Of a stretch of 57,310 nucleotides of DNA, positions 25,585-36,086 are shown in pieces. This DNA comes from Pseudomonadota bacterium (GTDB taxonomy: Bacteria > Pseudomonadota > Gammaproteobacteria > Steroidobacterales > GCA-2729495). Within the stretch, counting starts at the first letter, position 1, and each line of letters opens with the position of its first letter. The stretch lies in contig CAUJHF010000014.1 in NCBI GenBank assembly GCA_963204745.1, positions 1 to 57,310 of the forward strand. Reading direction: 5' to 3'. The translations under genes and the position numbers were made by a program. Below the pieces are notes generated by a model, which saw nothing but the letters and a program-made list of their open reading frames with translations, ran no database searches and was not told the origin of the DNA.

Positions 25585-25940
25585 TCGTCTTTGTCCCAGC
25601 TCCAGGCTTTGCCGGCCGGCCTGGCGGTGCGTCGACCCGAGGCCCGCTGTCGCGGTTTGCCCTTGTGCTTCAACAGATCCATCGGCCTTGGCCCGGTTTC
25701 GGGAATCAGGCTATCCAGGCCCGGCAGGGCGTCCAGCACCCGCAGCACCCGGACCAGGCTGGACAGCTGTGAGGAATAGCCGGCCTCCATTCGTTCGAGG
25801 GTGCGCTTGGCAATGCCGGCCTGCTCGGCCACCGCGGCCTGGGTCAGCTGCAAGTCGATCCGGCGGGCAGCAATACGCTCGCCGATCTCGTGCAGCGCCG
25901 CATCATCCGTAAGCGAGCTGGATATCTGCATAGTCGCCAT
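25581..25940 (-). CDS. hipB: HipB-like XRE-family antitoxin/regulator
   Basis: 119-residue DNA-binding protein. The helix-turn-helix is at about residues 20-56 (RRIDLQLTQAAVAEQAGIAK, then RTLERMEAG). The C-terminal 35 residues are basic and Trp-containing (RASGRRTARPAGKAWSW) and could contact HipA or DNA. HipB proteins neutralise HipA and repress the operon. The ATG at 25940 is used here; an ATG at 25931 is an alternative, and neither has a visible Shine-Dalgarno. A perfect palindrome lies 12 bases upstream. Confidence 0.88.
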   Translation of the reverse strand: MATMQISSSLTDDAALHEIGERIAARRIDLQLTQAAVAEQAGIAKRTLERMEAGYSSQLSSLVRVLRVLDALPGLDSLIPETGPRPMDLLKHKGKPRQRASGRRTARPAGKAWSWDKDE

Positions 25941-25952
25941 ATATTACGATAA

Positions 25953-25978
25953 AACGATATTTATGGATATATATCGTT
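25953..25978. promoter_or_regulatory. Palindromic operator upstream of hipBA
   Basis: AACGATAT (25953-25960) and ATATCGTT (25971-25978) are perfect inverted copies with a ten-base spacer. A further ACGAT half-site lies at 25946-25950. The sequence is far more AT-rich than its surroundings. Position, 12 bases before the hipB start, and symmetry fit autorepression by the HipB-HipA complex, although the core differs from the E. coli TATCC-N8-GGATA operator. Confidence 0.6.
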
Positions 25979-26230
25979 AAATATTGCGAGAAATACTTCA
26001 ATAATGTGATGTATTAACTCGTTATAACGTGCGACTTATAGATATCTACGGTGGCTGCATAGCTCCATATTTTTTGAAGTCTGGCCCCCCGGTTCAACGC
26101 CATCCCGATCTCATTTAGAGCTGGTCTTGAACGGATCGTGGAGAGGGGTGTAGTGTCTCTGGCAAGTCGGGCGGTTTTGATCCGATCAAGAACACTAAAT
26201 AGTTGCGACATTCCTTCGGGGGAATTGCCC
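25979..26230. other. AT-rich gap between hipB and the CTERM protein gene
   Basis: About 250 bases without a convincing gene. The left third is AT-rich (many TATA and TTAA steps) and should hold the hipBA promoter. The right part, including GTTTTGATCCGATCAAGAAC near 26173-26192, should hold the promoter of the gene at 26231, but I cannot fix its -10 and -35 boxes. GGGGGAA near 26218 is the ribosome-binding site of that gene. No tRNA or small-RNA fold was recognised. Confidence 0.4.
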
Positions 26231-26797
26231 ATGACCAGGTCTCTAGTCGGGTTGGCTTTTGCCGCTCTGTCTTTGCTGCTCGGTGCCGGTGTCACAAACG
26301 CTGCGCCTGTATCCGTCAACTGTCCGGGCACCGCGTCCACGGCCGATCGCGAATTCACGATTACCACAGATCCTGGCACGGCTGTCTGTCTGGCTTATGC
26401 GCCTGGCAACCTGAACGGTAACGGTGATGCCATCAATGCCCTTGGTTACATCACCTTGGACAAGTCGGACGACCTGGTTTCCGGTGCTCTGCCGCAGTCC
26501 CTGACGGCGACGCCACCGACCAGTGGCTTGAGCGGTACCTTTTCCTTTTCTGCTCCGGCTTACACCGATTTCGTGATCGCCTTCAAGTCCGGTCAGGGCA
26601 CTCTGAATCCCGACTGGGCAGCGTTCACCTTGCCGAACGGCATCACCTCGGGCTTTTGGGCGATCAGTGGCCAGCAGGCACTTTCCCATGTGAATCTCTA
26701 CGGCAAGCTGGCAGTGGTGCCCGTCCCGGCCGCCGCCTGGCTGTTTGGTTCCGCGCTCGGTCTGGCTGGCTTCCTGCGACGGAAGGCAGCCGTCTGA
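26231..26797 (+). CDS. VPxPA-CTERM sorting-domain exported protein
   Basis: 188-residue exported protein. Signal peptide at residues 1-24 (LAFAALSLLLGAG, cleavage near TNA-APV). The mature part is a short beta-rich region with two cysteines and no named domain. The C-terminus is a VPxPA/PEP-CTERM type tripartite signal: VPVPAAAW, a hydrophobic helix (LFGSALGLAGFL) and a basic end RRKAAV. Such signals are processed by exosortases or related systems and are usually linked to exopolysaccharide export. No exosortase gene is in the window. The gene stands alone and ends at a terminator shared with uvrA. Confidence 0.85.
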   Translation: MTRSLVGLAFAALSLLLGAGVTNAAPVSVNCPGTASTADREFTITTDPGTAVCLAYAPGNLNGNGDAINALGYITLDKSDDLVSGALPQSLTATPPTSGLSGTFSFSAPAYTDFVIAFKSGQGTLNPDWAAFTLPNGITSGFWAISGQQALSHVNLYGKLAVVPVPAAAWLFGSALGLAGFLRRKAAV

Positions 26798-26836
26798 TTC
26801 CAAATGCCCTGAACCAGCCAACAGACCTGAAAAGAA

Positions 26837-26853
26837 AATCCGCTTCGGCGGGT

Positions 26854-26863
<10 letters not shown>
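26837..26863. terminator. Bidirectional terminator between CTERM gene and uvrA
   Basis: AATCCGC (26837-26843) pairs with GCGGGTT (26848-26854) over a TTCG tetraloop (one G-T pair), followed on the + strand by a run of six T (26858-26863). On the minus strand the stem is followed by TTCTTTTC. The uvrA stop codon (26856-26854) touches the stem, so the hairpin serves both converging genes. Confidence 0.75.
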
Positions 26864-29709
<2,846 letters not shown>

Positions 29710-29746
29710 TTGCTAAGGGACAGGGCCGGTCGGGAGTGAACCGCTA

Positions 29747-29775
29747 ACTATACGGGGCAGGGCGGACGCAGCCAA
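29747..29775 (-). promoter_or_regulatory. Predicted sigma-70 promoter for uvrA
   Basis: On the minus strand TTGGCT (29775-29770) and TATAGT (29752-29747) are spaced by exactly 17 bases, placing the start point about 30 bases before the uvrA ATG. No CTGT-N8-ACAG LexA site overlaps it. The gap 29710-29945 also must hold the ssb promoter, which I could not place with confidence. Confidence 0.5.
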
Positions 29776-29945
29776 AATCGGCCCCTGATTCGGCCGGCGT
29801 GTGGCTACCTTGCATTGCATAAGGATATGACCAGAAATCCCGATGGCTTTTGGGGTGGTCCTGCTTACAATGTGGCCATAGACGAATGCATGCCTGCCGG
29901 CGTGTATTCTTGGTTCCTCCGACGGTAGCAATAGCTGGAAAAGAT

Positions 29946-30440
29946 ATGGCACGTGGCATCAACAAGGTGATCCTGATTGGAAATCTCGGCAAGGATCCGG
30001 AAACCCGATATATGCCCAGTGGCTCGGCGGTAACCAACCTCCGCATTGCAACTTCCGAGAGTTTCAAGGATCGGGAGACCGGCGAGCAGCAGGAGCGTAC
30101 CGAATGGCACAGCGTCGCCATGTTCGGCAAGCTGGCCGAGATTTCGGCGGAATACCTGAAAAAGGGCTCACAGGTTTATATCGAAGGCCGGCTGCGTACG
30201 CGCAAGTGGCAGGACAAGGAGCAGAAAGACCACTACAGCACCGAGATCATCGCCGACCAGATGCAGATGCTCGGCGGCCGCGGTGGCGGCCAAAGCGGCG
30301 GCATGGGTGGCGGATCCCAAGACGAGGGCGACGGTTTTGGCGGTGCTGCGTCCAGCTCGCGCCCGGCCAGAAAGCCCCAGGCCAAGGCTCAGGCTGCAAC
30401 AGCTGACTCACCGGAGTTCGACGACGACATACCATTCTAG
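29946..30440 (+). CDS. ssb: Single-stranded DNA-binding protein
   Basis: Tetrameric SSB of replication, recombination and repair. 164 residues from the ATG at 29946, preceded by GGAAAAG. The OB-fold is at about 1-112 ([53 protein letters not shown]). A Gly/Ser/Gln-rich disordered linker follows, and the acidic tip DDDIPF binds partner proteins. The frame is open further upstream but lacks conserved residues there. It is divergent from uvrA and followed by a strong terminator. Confidence 0.98.
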   Translation: MARGINKVILIGNLGKDPETRYMPSGSAVTNLRIATSESFKDRETGEQQERTEWHSVAMFGKLAEISAEYLKKGSQVYIEGRLRTRKWQDKEQKDHYSTEIIADQMQMLGGRGGGQSGGMGGGSQDEGDGFGGAASSSRPARKPQAKAQAATADSPEFDDDIPF

Positions 30441-30480
30441 AACCCTGGACCCGAAGCGGGCGGGCCCCGCAAGAATACTG

Positions 30481-30512
30481 ATCGGCGCACTTTATGTGCG
30501 CCGATTTTTTTT
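30481..30512 (+). terminator. Rho-independent terminator after ssb
   Basis: ATCGGCGCAC (30481-30490) pairs perfectly with GTGCGCCGAT (30496-30505) over a TTTAT loop, followed by eight T (30505-30512). It lies 41 bases after the ssb stop and isolates ssb from the sulfurylase gene. Confidence 0.92.
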
Positions 30513-30561
30513 CCGGACCTGAATACCGATATAACAACCATACTCAGAGGAATAAGCGACC

Positions 30562-32274
30562 ATGGGTGCGTTCAAGGAACCACACGGCGGCGAGCTCAAA
30601 CAGCTCTACCTTGGCGAAGCGGCGGCCGAAGCCGAGAAGAATGCAGCGCGCAGTTACAAGTCCTGGGATCTCGGCGAGCGTCAGCTTTGCGATCTCGAGC
30701 TGATCCTGAACGGAGCGTTCTCGCCTCTCGAAGGTTTCCTCGGCAAGGACGACTACGAGCAGGTGTTGCGCGATATGCGCCTGACGTCCGGCGTGATCTG
30801 GTCGATACCGGTCAATCTGGATGTCAGCAAGGCATTTTCCGAGACCATCCAGGTTGGCCAGGCCATCGCCCTGCGCGACCAGGAAGGCGTGCTGATTGCC
30901 ACGTTGCAGATCCAGGATATCTGGACCCCGGACAAGGCCAAGGAAGCCTGGGCTGTCTATGGCACCGAGGACCAGAAGCATCCGGGCGTGGACTACATCA
31001 TGAACACGGCCGGCCCGGTCTATGTGGGCGGCACGGTGCGCGGTGTCGAGCCGCCGACCCACTATGACTTCAGGCTCTGGCGCGATTCGCCGGCTGAACT
31101 GCGCGGCCGTTTCCGCAAGCTGGGCTGGCGCAAGGTGGTGGCTTTCCAGACGCGCAACCCGCTGCATCGCGCGCACCAGGAGCTTACTTTCCGTGCCGCG
31201 CGCGAGTGCGAGGCCAACCTGCTGATCCAGCCGGTGGTCGGCCTGACCAGGCCAGGTGACGTGGATCACTACACGCGTGTGCGTTGCTACGAACATGTGC
31301 TCGAGCAATATCCGGAGCAGACCACGACCCTGTCGCTGCTGAATCTGGCCATGCGCATGGCCGGTCCGCGCGAGGCTATCTGGCACGCCATCATCCGCAA
31401 GAACTACGGCTGCACGCACTTCATCGTCGGCCGCGACCATGCCGGTCCGGGCAACGACTCGAAGGGCGAGCCTTTCTACGGCCCCTATGACGCGCAGGAA
31501 CTGATGGCGCAGTACGAGAATGAACTGGACATCACGATGGTTCCGTTCAAGGAGATGGTCTACATCGAAGACCGCGCCCAGTACGTGCCGGCAGACGAGG
31601 TCGGCAAGGATGAAAAGGTTCTGAACATCTCCGGCACGGAATTTCGTCGGCGTCTGAATGAGGGACTCGATATCCCGGAGTGGTTCTCCTTCCCGAAAGT
31701 GGTCGAAGAACTGCGCAAGACGCACCCTGCCCGCCACAAGCAGGGCTTCACGGTCTTCTTCACCGGCCTCTCGGGTTCCGGCAAGTCGGCCGTTGCGCGT
31801 GCGCTGTTGTCCAAGCTGCTGGAAAACGGCAGCCGCCGCGTGTCGCTGCTCGATGGCGATCTGGTGCGCAAGAACCTCTCCAGTGAGCTGGGCTTCTCCA
31901 GGGAGCACCGCGACATCAACATCCTGCGCATCGGCTATGTGGCCTCGGAAATCACCAGGAACGGCGGTGTGGCCATCTGCGCGCCGATAGCGCCCTATAC
32001 CGTTACGCGGCGCAAGGTCCGCCAGTTGGTCGAGCCGGTCGGCGGCTTCATCGAGGTGTATGTCTCTACCTCTATCGAAGTCTGCGAGCAGCGTGACCGG
32101 AAAGGGCTCTACGCGAGGGCTCGCGCCGGCATTCTCAAGGAATTTACTGGAATATCAGACCCTTACGAGGTGCCTGAGAGCCCGGAAGTGGTGATCGACA
32201 CGCAGGGCATTACGCCTGACCAGGCCGCCCACCGGATCCTGGTGAAACTGGAGAGTATGGGCTTCATCCGCTAG
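30562..32274 (+). CDS. sat/cysC: Bifunctional ATP sulfurylase / APS kinase
   Basis: 570-residue fusion that activates sulfate to APS and then to PAPS. Residues 1 to about 390 are the Sat-type (homo-oligomeric) ATP sulfurylase: N-terminal PUA-like part, ATP-site motif QTRNPLHRAH near 196-206, VGRDHAGPG near 290 and ISGTEFRRRLNEG near 355. Residues from about 390 to the end are the APS kinase with P-loop GLSGSGKS near 403-410, DGDLVRKNLSSELGFS and the EVYVSTSIEVCEQRDRKGLY region. A good GAGGAA precedes the ATG. Most Gammaproteobacteria instead use CysD plus CysN(C). Domain order is sulfurylase then kinase, as in Aquifex and Thiobacillus enzymes. It may be the first gene before miaB (gap 19 bases). 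Confidence 0.93.
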   Translation: MGAFKEPHGGELKQLYLGEAAAEAEKNAARSYKSWDLGERQLCDLELILNGAFSPLEGFLGKDDYEQVLRDMRLTSGVIWSIPVNLDVSKAFSETIQVGQAIALRDQEGVLIATLQIQDIWTPDKAKEAWAVYGTEDQKHPGVDYIMNTAGPVYVGGTVRGVEPPTHYDFRLWRDSPAELRGRFRKLGWRKVVAFQTRNPLHRAHQELTFRAARECEANLLIQPVVGLTRPGDVDHYTRVRCYEHVLEQYPEQTTTLSLLNLAMRMAGPREAIWHAIIRKNYGCTHFIVGRDHAGPGNDSKGEPFYGPYDAQELMAQYENELDITMVPFKEMVYIEDRAQYVPADEVGKDEKVLNISGTEFRRRLNEGLDIPEWFSFPKVVEELRKTHPARHKQGFTVFFTGLSGSGKSAVARALLSKLLENGSRRVSLLDGDLVRKNLSSELGFSREHRDINILRIGYVASEITRNGGVAICAPIAPYTVTRRKVRQLVEPVGGFIEVYVSTSIEVCEQRDRKGLYARARAGILKEFTGISDPYEVPESPEVVIDTQGITPDQAAHRILVKLESMGFIR

Positions 32275-32293
32275 GTGATAGCCTGTCGAGCCT

Positions 32294-33634
32294 ATGCCGG
32301 GCAAGGTTTACATCAAGACATTCGGGTGCCAGATGAACGAGTACGATTCCAGCCGTATGCTGGACGTGCTCCGCATCAGTCACGGGATGGAGTCGACCGA
32401 CCGGCCTGAAGAGGCGGACGTGTTGCTGCTCAACACCTGCTCGATACGCGAAAAGGCGCAGGAAAAGGTTTTTTCGCACCTCGGGGTGTGGCGCGAACTC
32501 AAGGAACAGCGCCCCGGCGTGCTGATCGGCGTCGGCGGCTGCGTCGCCAGTCAGGAAGCTGAGGCGGTTCGCAGCCGCGCACCGTTTGTGGATATGGTCT
32601 TCGGTCCGCAGACACTGCATCGCCTGCCCGGCTTCATCGACGAAATCCGCGCGCGAGGCCGGGCCGTTGTCGATGTGAGCTTTCCGGAAATCGAAAAATT
32701 TGACTGTCTGCCAGAGCCCCGGGCCGACGGGCCGACGGCCTTCGTGTCGATCATGGAAGGCTGCAGCAAGTACTGCAGCTTCTGTGTCGTGCCTTATACG
32801 CGCGGCGAAGAAGTCAGCCGGCCGCTCGACGATGTGGTTGCCGAGGTGGCCGGGCTTGCGGCGCAGGGCGTGCGTGAAATCACGTTGCTCGGACAGAACG
32901 TCAACGGTTTCCGCGGCCCGACCCACGACGGGAAATTCGCTGATCTGGCCCTGCTGATCAACTATGTAGCGCTGATCGAGGACATCGGGCGCATCCGTTT
33001 CACCACTTCACACCCGCGCGAGTTCAACGAGCGCCTGATCGATGCCTATGCGCGCGTGCCGAAACTTGCCAACCATCTGCATCTGCCGGTGCAGAGCGGC
33101 TCGGACCGGATCCTCACGCTGATGAAGCGCGGGCATACGGTTGCCGAATACCGGGAGAAGATCCGTGCCCTGCGCGCCGTACGGCCGGATATCAGCATCT
33201 CGACAGATTTGATCGTCGGTTTTCCCGGCGAGACAGCCGAAGATTTCGATGCCACCATGCAGCTCATCGAGGCCATCGGCTTTGACCAGTCTTTCAGCTT
33301 TGTCTACAGCCCGCGGCCCGGTACACCGGCGGCGGCGCTGGCGGACCCGGTGCCGGAAGAAGAAAAGCTGAGCCGACTCGCGGTACTCCAGGCGAAGATC
33401 ACGGCGCATTCACAGTCGATCAGCCGTGACATGATCGGTACCGTGCAGCGAGTGCTGGTCGAACGGCCATCGCGCAAGAATCCGCGGCAACTCGCGGGCA
33501 AGACCAGCAACAACCGCTGGGTAAATTTTGACGGGCCGCCGGATTGCATCGGGCGCTTCGTGGACCTGCTGATCACCGAGGCGATGGCCAATTCGCTGCG
33601 CGGCCGGCTCGTGTCATCCGCTCTGGCGGCCTGA
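32294..33634 (+). CDS. miaB: tRNA-2-methylthio-N6-dimethylallyladenosine synthase
   Basis: Radical-SAM methylthiotransferase that adds the 2-methylthio group to i6A37 of tRNAs. 446 residues. The N-terminal MTTase domain has cluster cysteines 12 (FGCQMN), 49 (LNTCSIR) and 83 (VGGCVA). The radical-SAM domain has the CxxxCxxC at 157-161-164 ([16 protein letters not shown]). A C-terminal TRAM domain occupies about the last 70 residues. Leads the conserved miaB-phoH-ybeY-corC-lnt cluster; phoH starts 15 bases after the stop. Confidence 0.97.
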   Translation: MPGKVYIKTFGCQMNEYDSSRMLDVLRISHGMESTDRPEEADVLLLNTCSIREKAQEKVFSHLGVWRELKEQRPGVLIGVGGCVASQEAEAVRSRAPFVDMVFGPQTLHRLPGFIDEIRARGRAVVDVSFPEIEKFDCLPEPRADGPTAFVSIMEGCSKYCSFCVVPYTRGEEVSRPLDDVVAEVAGLAAQGVREITLLGQNVNGFRGPTHDGKFADLALLINYVALIEDIGRIRFTTSHPREFNERLIDAYARVPKLANHLHLPVQSGSDRILTLMKRGHTVAEYREKIRALRAVRPDISISTDLIVGFPGETAEDFDATMQLIEAIGFDQSFSFVYSPRPGTPAAALADPVPEEEKLSRLAVLQAKITAHSQSISRDMIGTVQRVLVERPSRKNPRQLAGKTSNNRWVNFDGPPDCIGRFVDLLITEAMANSLRGRLVSSALAA

Positions 33635-33649
33635 GGATCGCTGACACAA

Positions 33650-34681
33650 ATGTCCGGTCCTGACACGCGCCCCGAACCGGCTTCCGGAACGCAGGAGCTG
33701 CTGCTCGAATCGCCTGACAATGCGGCCCTCGCCAACCTGTCCGGCCAGTTCGATGAAAACCTGCGGCAGATCGAGCGGCGGCTCGATATCCTCATCAGCA
33801 ATCGCGGCGACCGTTTCCGGCTCAGCGGTGCGCCGGCTGCAGTAGAGGCGGGCAGCCGTATCCTGCGCGAATTGTTCCGGCTGGCGGCAACAGCGCCGGT
33901 CGATGCACAGCGCCTGCACATGACGATCCAGGAGAACCTGATGGAGCACGCGGCGGCGCAGAGTGCCGGGTCCGCAGATGACGGCGGCTTGACCATGAAG
34001 ACGCGGCGCCTGCATATCCGGCCCCGCGGCAGCAATCAGCGCGCTTATCTGGAAGCGATCCGCAGCCACGACCTGTGTTTCGGTGTCGGGCCAGCCGGTA
34101 CCGGCAAGACTTATCTGGCGGTGGCCAGTGCCGTGGCGGCGCTGGAAGAGGAGCGTGTGCGGCGCATCGTTCTGGTGCGCCCGGCGGTGGAAGCCGGCGA
34201 ACGGCTCGGCTTCCTGCCCGGCGACATGTCGCAGAAGGTAGATCCCTATTTGCGCCCGATGTACGACGCGCTTTACGAGATGATGGGCTTCGATCGCGTG
34301 GCGCGACTGATCGAGCGCAATATCATCGAGGTTGCGCCACTGGCTTTCATGCGCGGCCGCTCGCTGAACGAGAGCTTCGTGATACTCGACGAGGCGCAGA
34401 ACACCTCCATCGAGCAGATGAAGATGCTGGTGACCCGACTTGGCTTCGGTTCGTGTGCGGTGATTACCGGCGACCTGACCCAGATTGATCTGCCCAGGCA
34501 CCAGCTTTCCGGTCTCAGGCATGCGACGCAGGTGCTGCAGGGCGTGGCGGGGATCAATTTCACCTACTTCACTGCGGGCGATGTCGTCCGGCATGCGCTC
34601 GTTCAGCGCATCGTCGAGGCCTATCAGCGCTTCGAGGTGGCGGCTGCACCTAAAGAAGGCGAGCGGCACGGTGGGGGCTGA
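33650..34681 (+). CDS. phoH: PhoH-family ATPase (YbeZ)
   Basis: Cytoplasmic P-loop ATPase of the PhoH/YbeZ type, 343 residues, often linked to YbeY in RNA metabolism. Walker A GPAGTGKT at about 147-154 and the Walker B-type segment SFVILDEAQNTS near 245-256 are clear, as are RPAVEAGERLGFLPGDM and the end of the domain GITFTYF-like GINFTYFTAGDVVRH. The N-terminal 115 residues contain the SGAPAAVEAGSRILREL RNA-binding-like segment. It overlaps ybeY by 11 bases. Confidence 0.95.
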   Translation: MSGPDTRPEPASGTQELLLESPDNAALANLSGQFDENLRQIERRLDILISNRGDRFRLSGAPAAVEAGSRILRELFRLAATAPVDAQRLHMTIQENLMEHAAAQSAGSADDGGLTMKTRRLHIRPRGSNQRAYLEAIRSHDLCFGVGPAGTGKTYLAVASAVAALEEERVRRIVLVRPAVEAGERLGFLPGDMSQKVDPYLRPMYDALYEMMGFDRVARLIERNIIEVAPLAFMRGRSLNESFVILDEAQNTSIEQMKMLVTRLGFGSCAVITGDLTQIDLPRHQLSGLRHATQVLQGVAGINFTYFTAGDVVRHALVQRIVEAYQRFEVAAAPKEGERHGGG

Positions 34682-35186
34682 ACCGCCGGGACCACACGTC
34701 GATATCGACGTGCAGCTTGCTACTGGGGAGACTCCGGTGCCGGATGGTGCCGACTTCGGGCGCTGGGTCTGTACCGCCATGCGGGTGGCCGGCAGCCGGC
34801 GCAACGGCGAGCTGGCGATCAGGCTGGTCGGTGCAGATGAAGGCGGCCAGCTCAACCAGACCTGGCGCGACAAACCGGGGCCGACCAATGTGCTGGCCTT
34901 TCCCCCTCCTGACCTCGCTGCCGCCGGGTTGCCGGACGATGTGCCGGCAGAGTTCGGTGATCTGGTGATTTGTCTGCCGGTGGTGGTCCGCGAGGCGGCC
35001 GAGCAGGGCAAGGCGCCGCTTGCACACCTCGCCCATCTGGTCGTGCACGGCACCCTGCATCTGCTTGGCCACACGCACGACGGCGCGGCCGATACGGCAC
35101 GCATGGAAGGGCTGGAGACCGCAGCGCTGGCGGAACTCGGCTTTACGGACCCCTATGTCACCGACGCTTACGCCGGAACCAAGTAG
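34671..35186 (+). CDS. ybeY: Endoribonuclease YbeY
   Basis: Zinc-dependent RNase needed for 16S rRNA 3'-end maturation and 70S quality control. I chose the GTG at 34671 (171 residues): it is preceded by AAGAAGGCGAG and gives the right length, whereas the open frame extends back into phoH. The zinc motif H-x3-H-x5-H is His126, His130 and His136 in HGTLHLLGHTHD. PGPTNVLAFPPP is also family-typical. The 11-base overlap with phoH suggests translational coupling. Confidence 0.95.
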   Translation: MGAEPPGPHVDIDVQLATGETPVPDGADFGRWVCTAMRVAGSRRNGELAIRLVGADEGGQLNQTWRDKPGPTNVLAFPPPDLAAAGLPDDVPAEFGDLVICLPVVVREAAEQGKAPLAHLAHLVVHGTLHLLGHTHDGAADTARMEGLETAALAELGFTDPYVTDAYAGTK

Positions 35187-35198
35187 AATGCAGCCATC

Positions 35199-36071
35199 AT
35201 GACTGACGACGATACCGACGAACGATCAGGCGGGACCTGGTTCGGCCGCCTGCGACAGGTAATCAGGGGCGATACCGCCACCCGCGAAGACTTGCTCCAG
35301 CTGTTGCGCGATGCCCGCGACCGCACGGTGCTCGATGCTGACGAACTCGCGATGCTCGAGGGTGTGCTGGCGGTTTCCGAAATGCAGGTGCGGGACGTGA
35401 TGGTGCCGCGTTCGCAGATGGTGGTGCTGGAGCGTGATGCCTCGCGCGATGAAATACTCAAAACCATCGTCGAGAGTGGTCACTCCCGGTTCCCGCTGAT
35501 CGGCAACGACCGCGAGGAGGTGGTCGGCATCCTGCTCGCCAAGGACGTGTTGCGCTACTTCGTCGAAGCGCCGGATCAGGCCTTCGATATCACGCGCTGG
35601 CTGCGTCCGGCGACCTTCATTCCGGAAAGCAAACGGCTCAACCGGCTGCTCAAGGAGCTCCGCATGAGCCGCAATCACCTCGCCGTGGTGGTCGATGAAT
35701 ATGGCGGCATCGCCGGGCTGATTACCATCGAGGACGTGCTCGAGGAGATCGTCGGCGAGATCGACGATGAATTCGATGCAGCCGAAGTTGGGCCGGTGCC
35801 GCAGCAGGACCCTGGCTGTTATCACCTGCGCGCGCTGACCCGCATTGAAGAGTTCAATGAGTTCTTTGATACCTCGCTGGAGGACGAACACTACGACACA
35901 GTTGGTGGACTGGTGATGTATGCGCTGGGCCACCTGCCGCGGCGGGGCGAAACCGTGACCGTCGGTGGATTCCAGTTCCGCGTATTGCAGGCGGACCGGC
36001 GCCGCATCCACAGCGTCGAGGTTACGCGCCGTGCGGCCGCTGGTGAGAACGGCGACACCGCCGTAGCCTGA
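35199..36071 (+). CDS. corC: CorC/HlyC-family CBS-domain protein (YbeX)
   Basis: 290 residues with two CBS domains at about 65-190 (VRDVMVPRSQMVVLERDAS; HLAVVVDEYGGIAGLITIED) and a C-terminal CorC_HlyC domain (VGGLVMYALGHLPRRGE). No membrane segments, so this is the short soluble form. E. coli CorC is linked to Mg2+/Co2+ handling; recent work also links YbeX to ribosome quality and outer-membrane supply. It starts 12 bases after ybeY in the conserved cluster. Confidence 0.94.
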   Translation: MTDDDTDERSGGTWFGRLRQVIRGDTATREDLLQLLRDARDRTVLDADELAMLEGVLAVSEMQVRDVMVPRSQMVVLERDASRDEILKTIVESGHSRFPLIGNDREEVVGILLAKDVLRYFVEAPDQAFDITRWLRPATFIPESKRLNRLLKELRMSRNHLAVVVDEYGGIAGLITIEDVLEEIVGEIDDEFDAAEVGPVPQQDPGCYHLRALTRIEEFNEFFDTSLEDEHYDTVGGLVMYALGHLPRRGETVTVGGFQFRVLQADRRRIHSVEVTRRAAAGENGDTAVA

Positions 36072-36086
36072 TACCAGCGCAAGCCC

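Noticed and set aside
24277..25940. Three-gene HipBST-type system
   Set aside because: The kinase is a single full-length chain with its own N-subdomain, so it is an ordinary two-gene hipBA layout.
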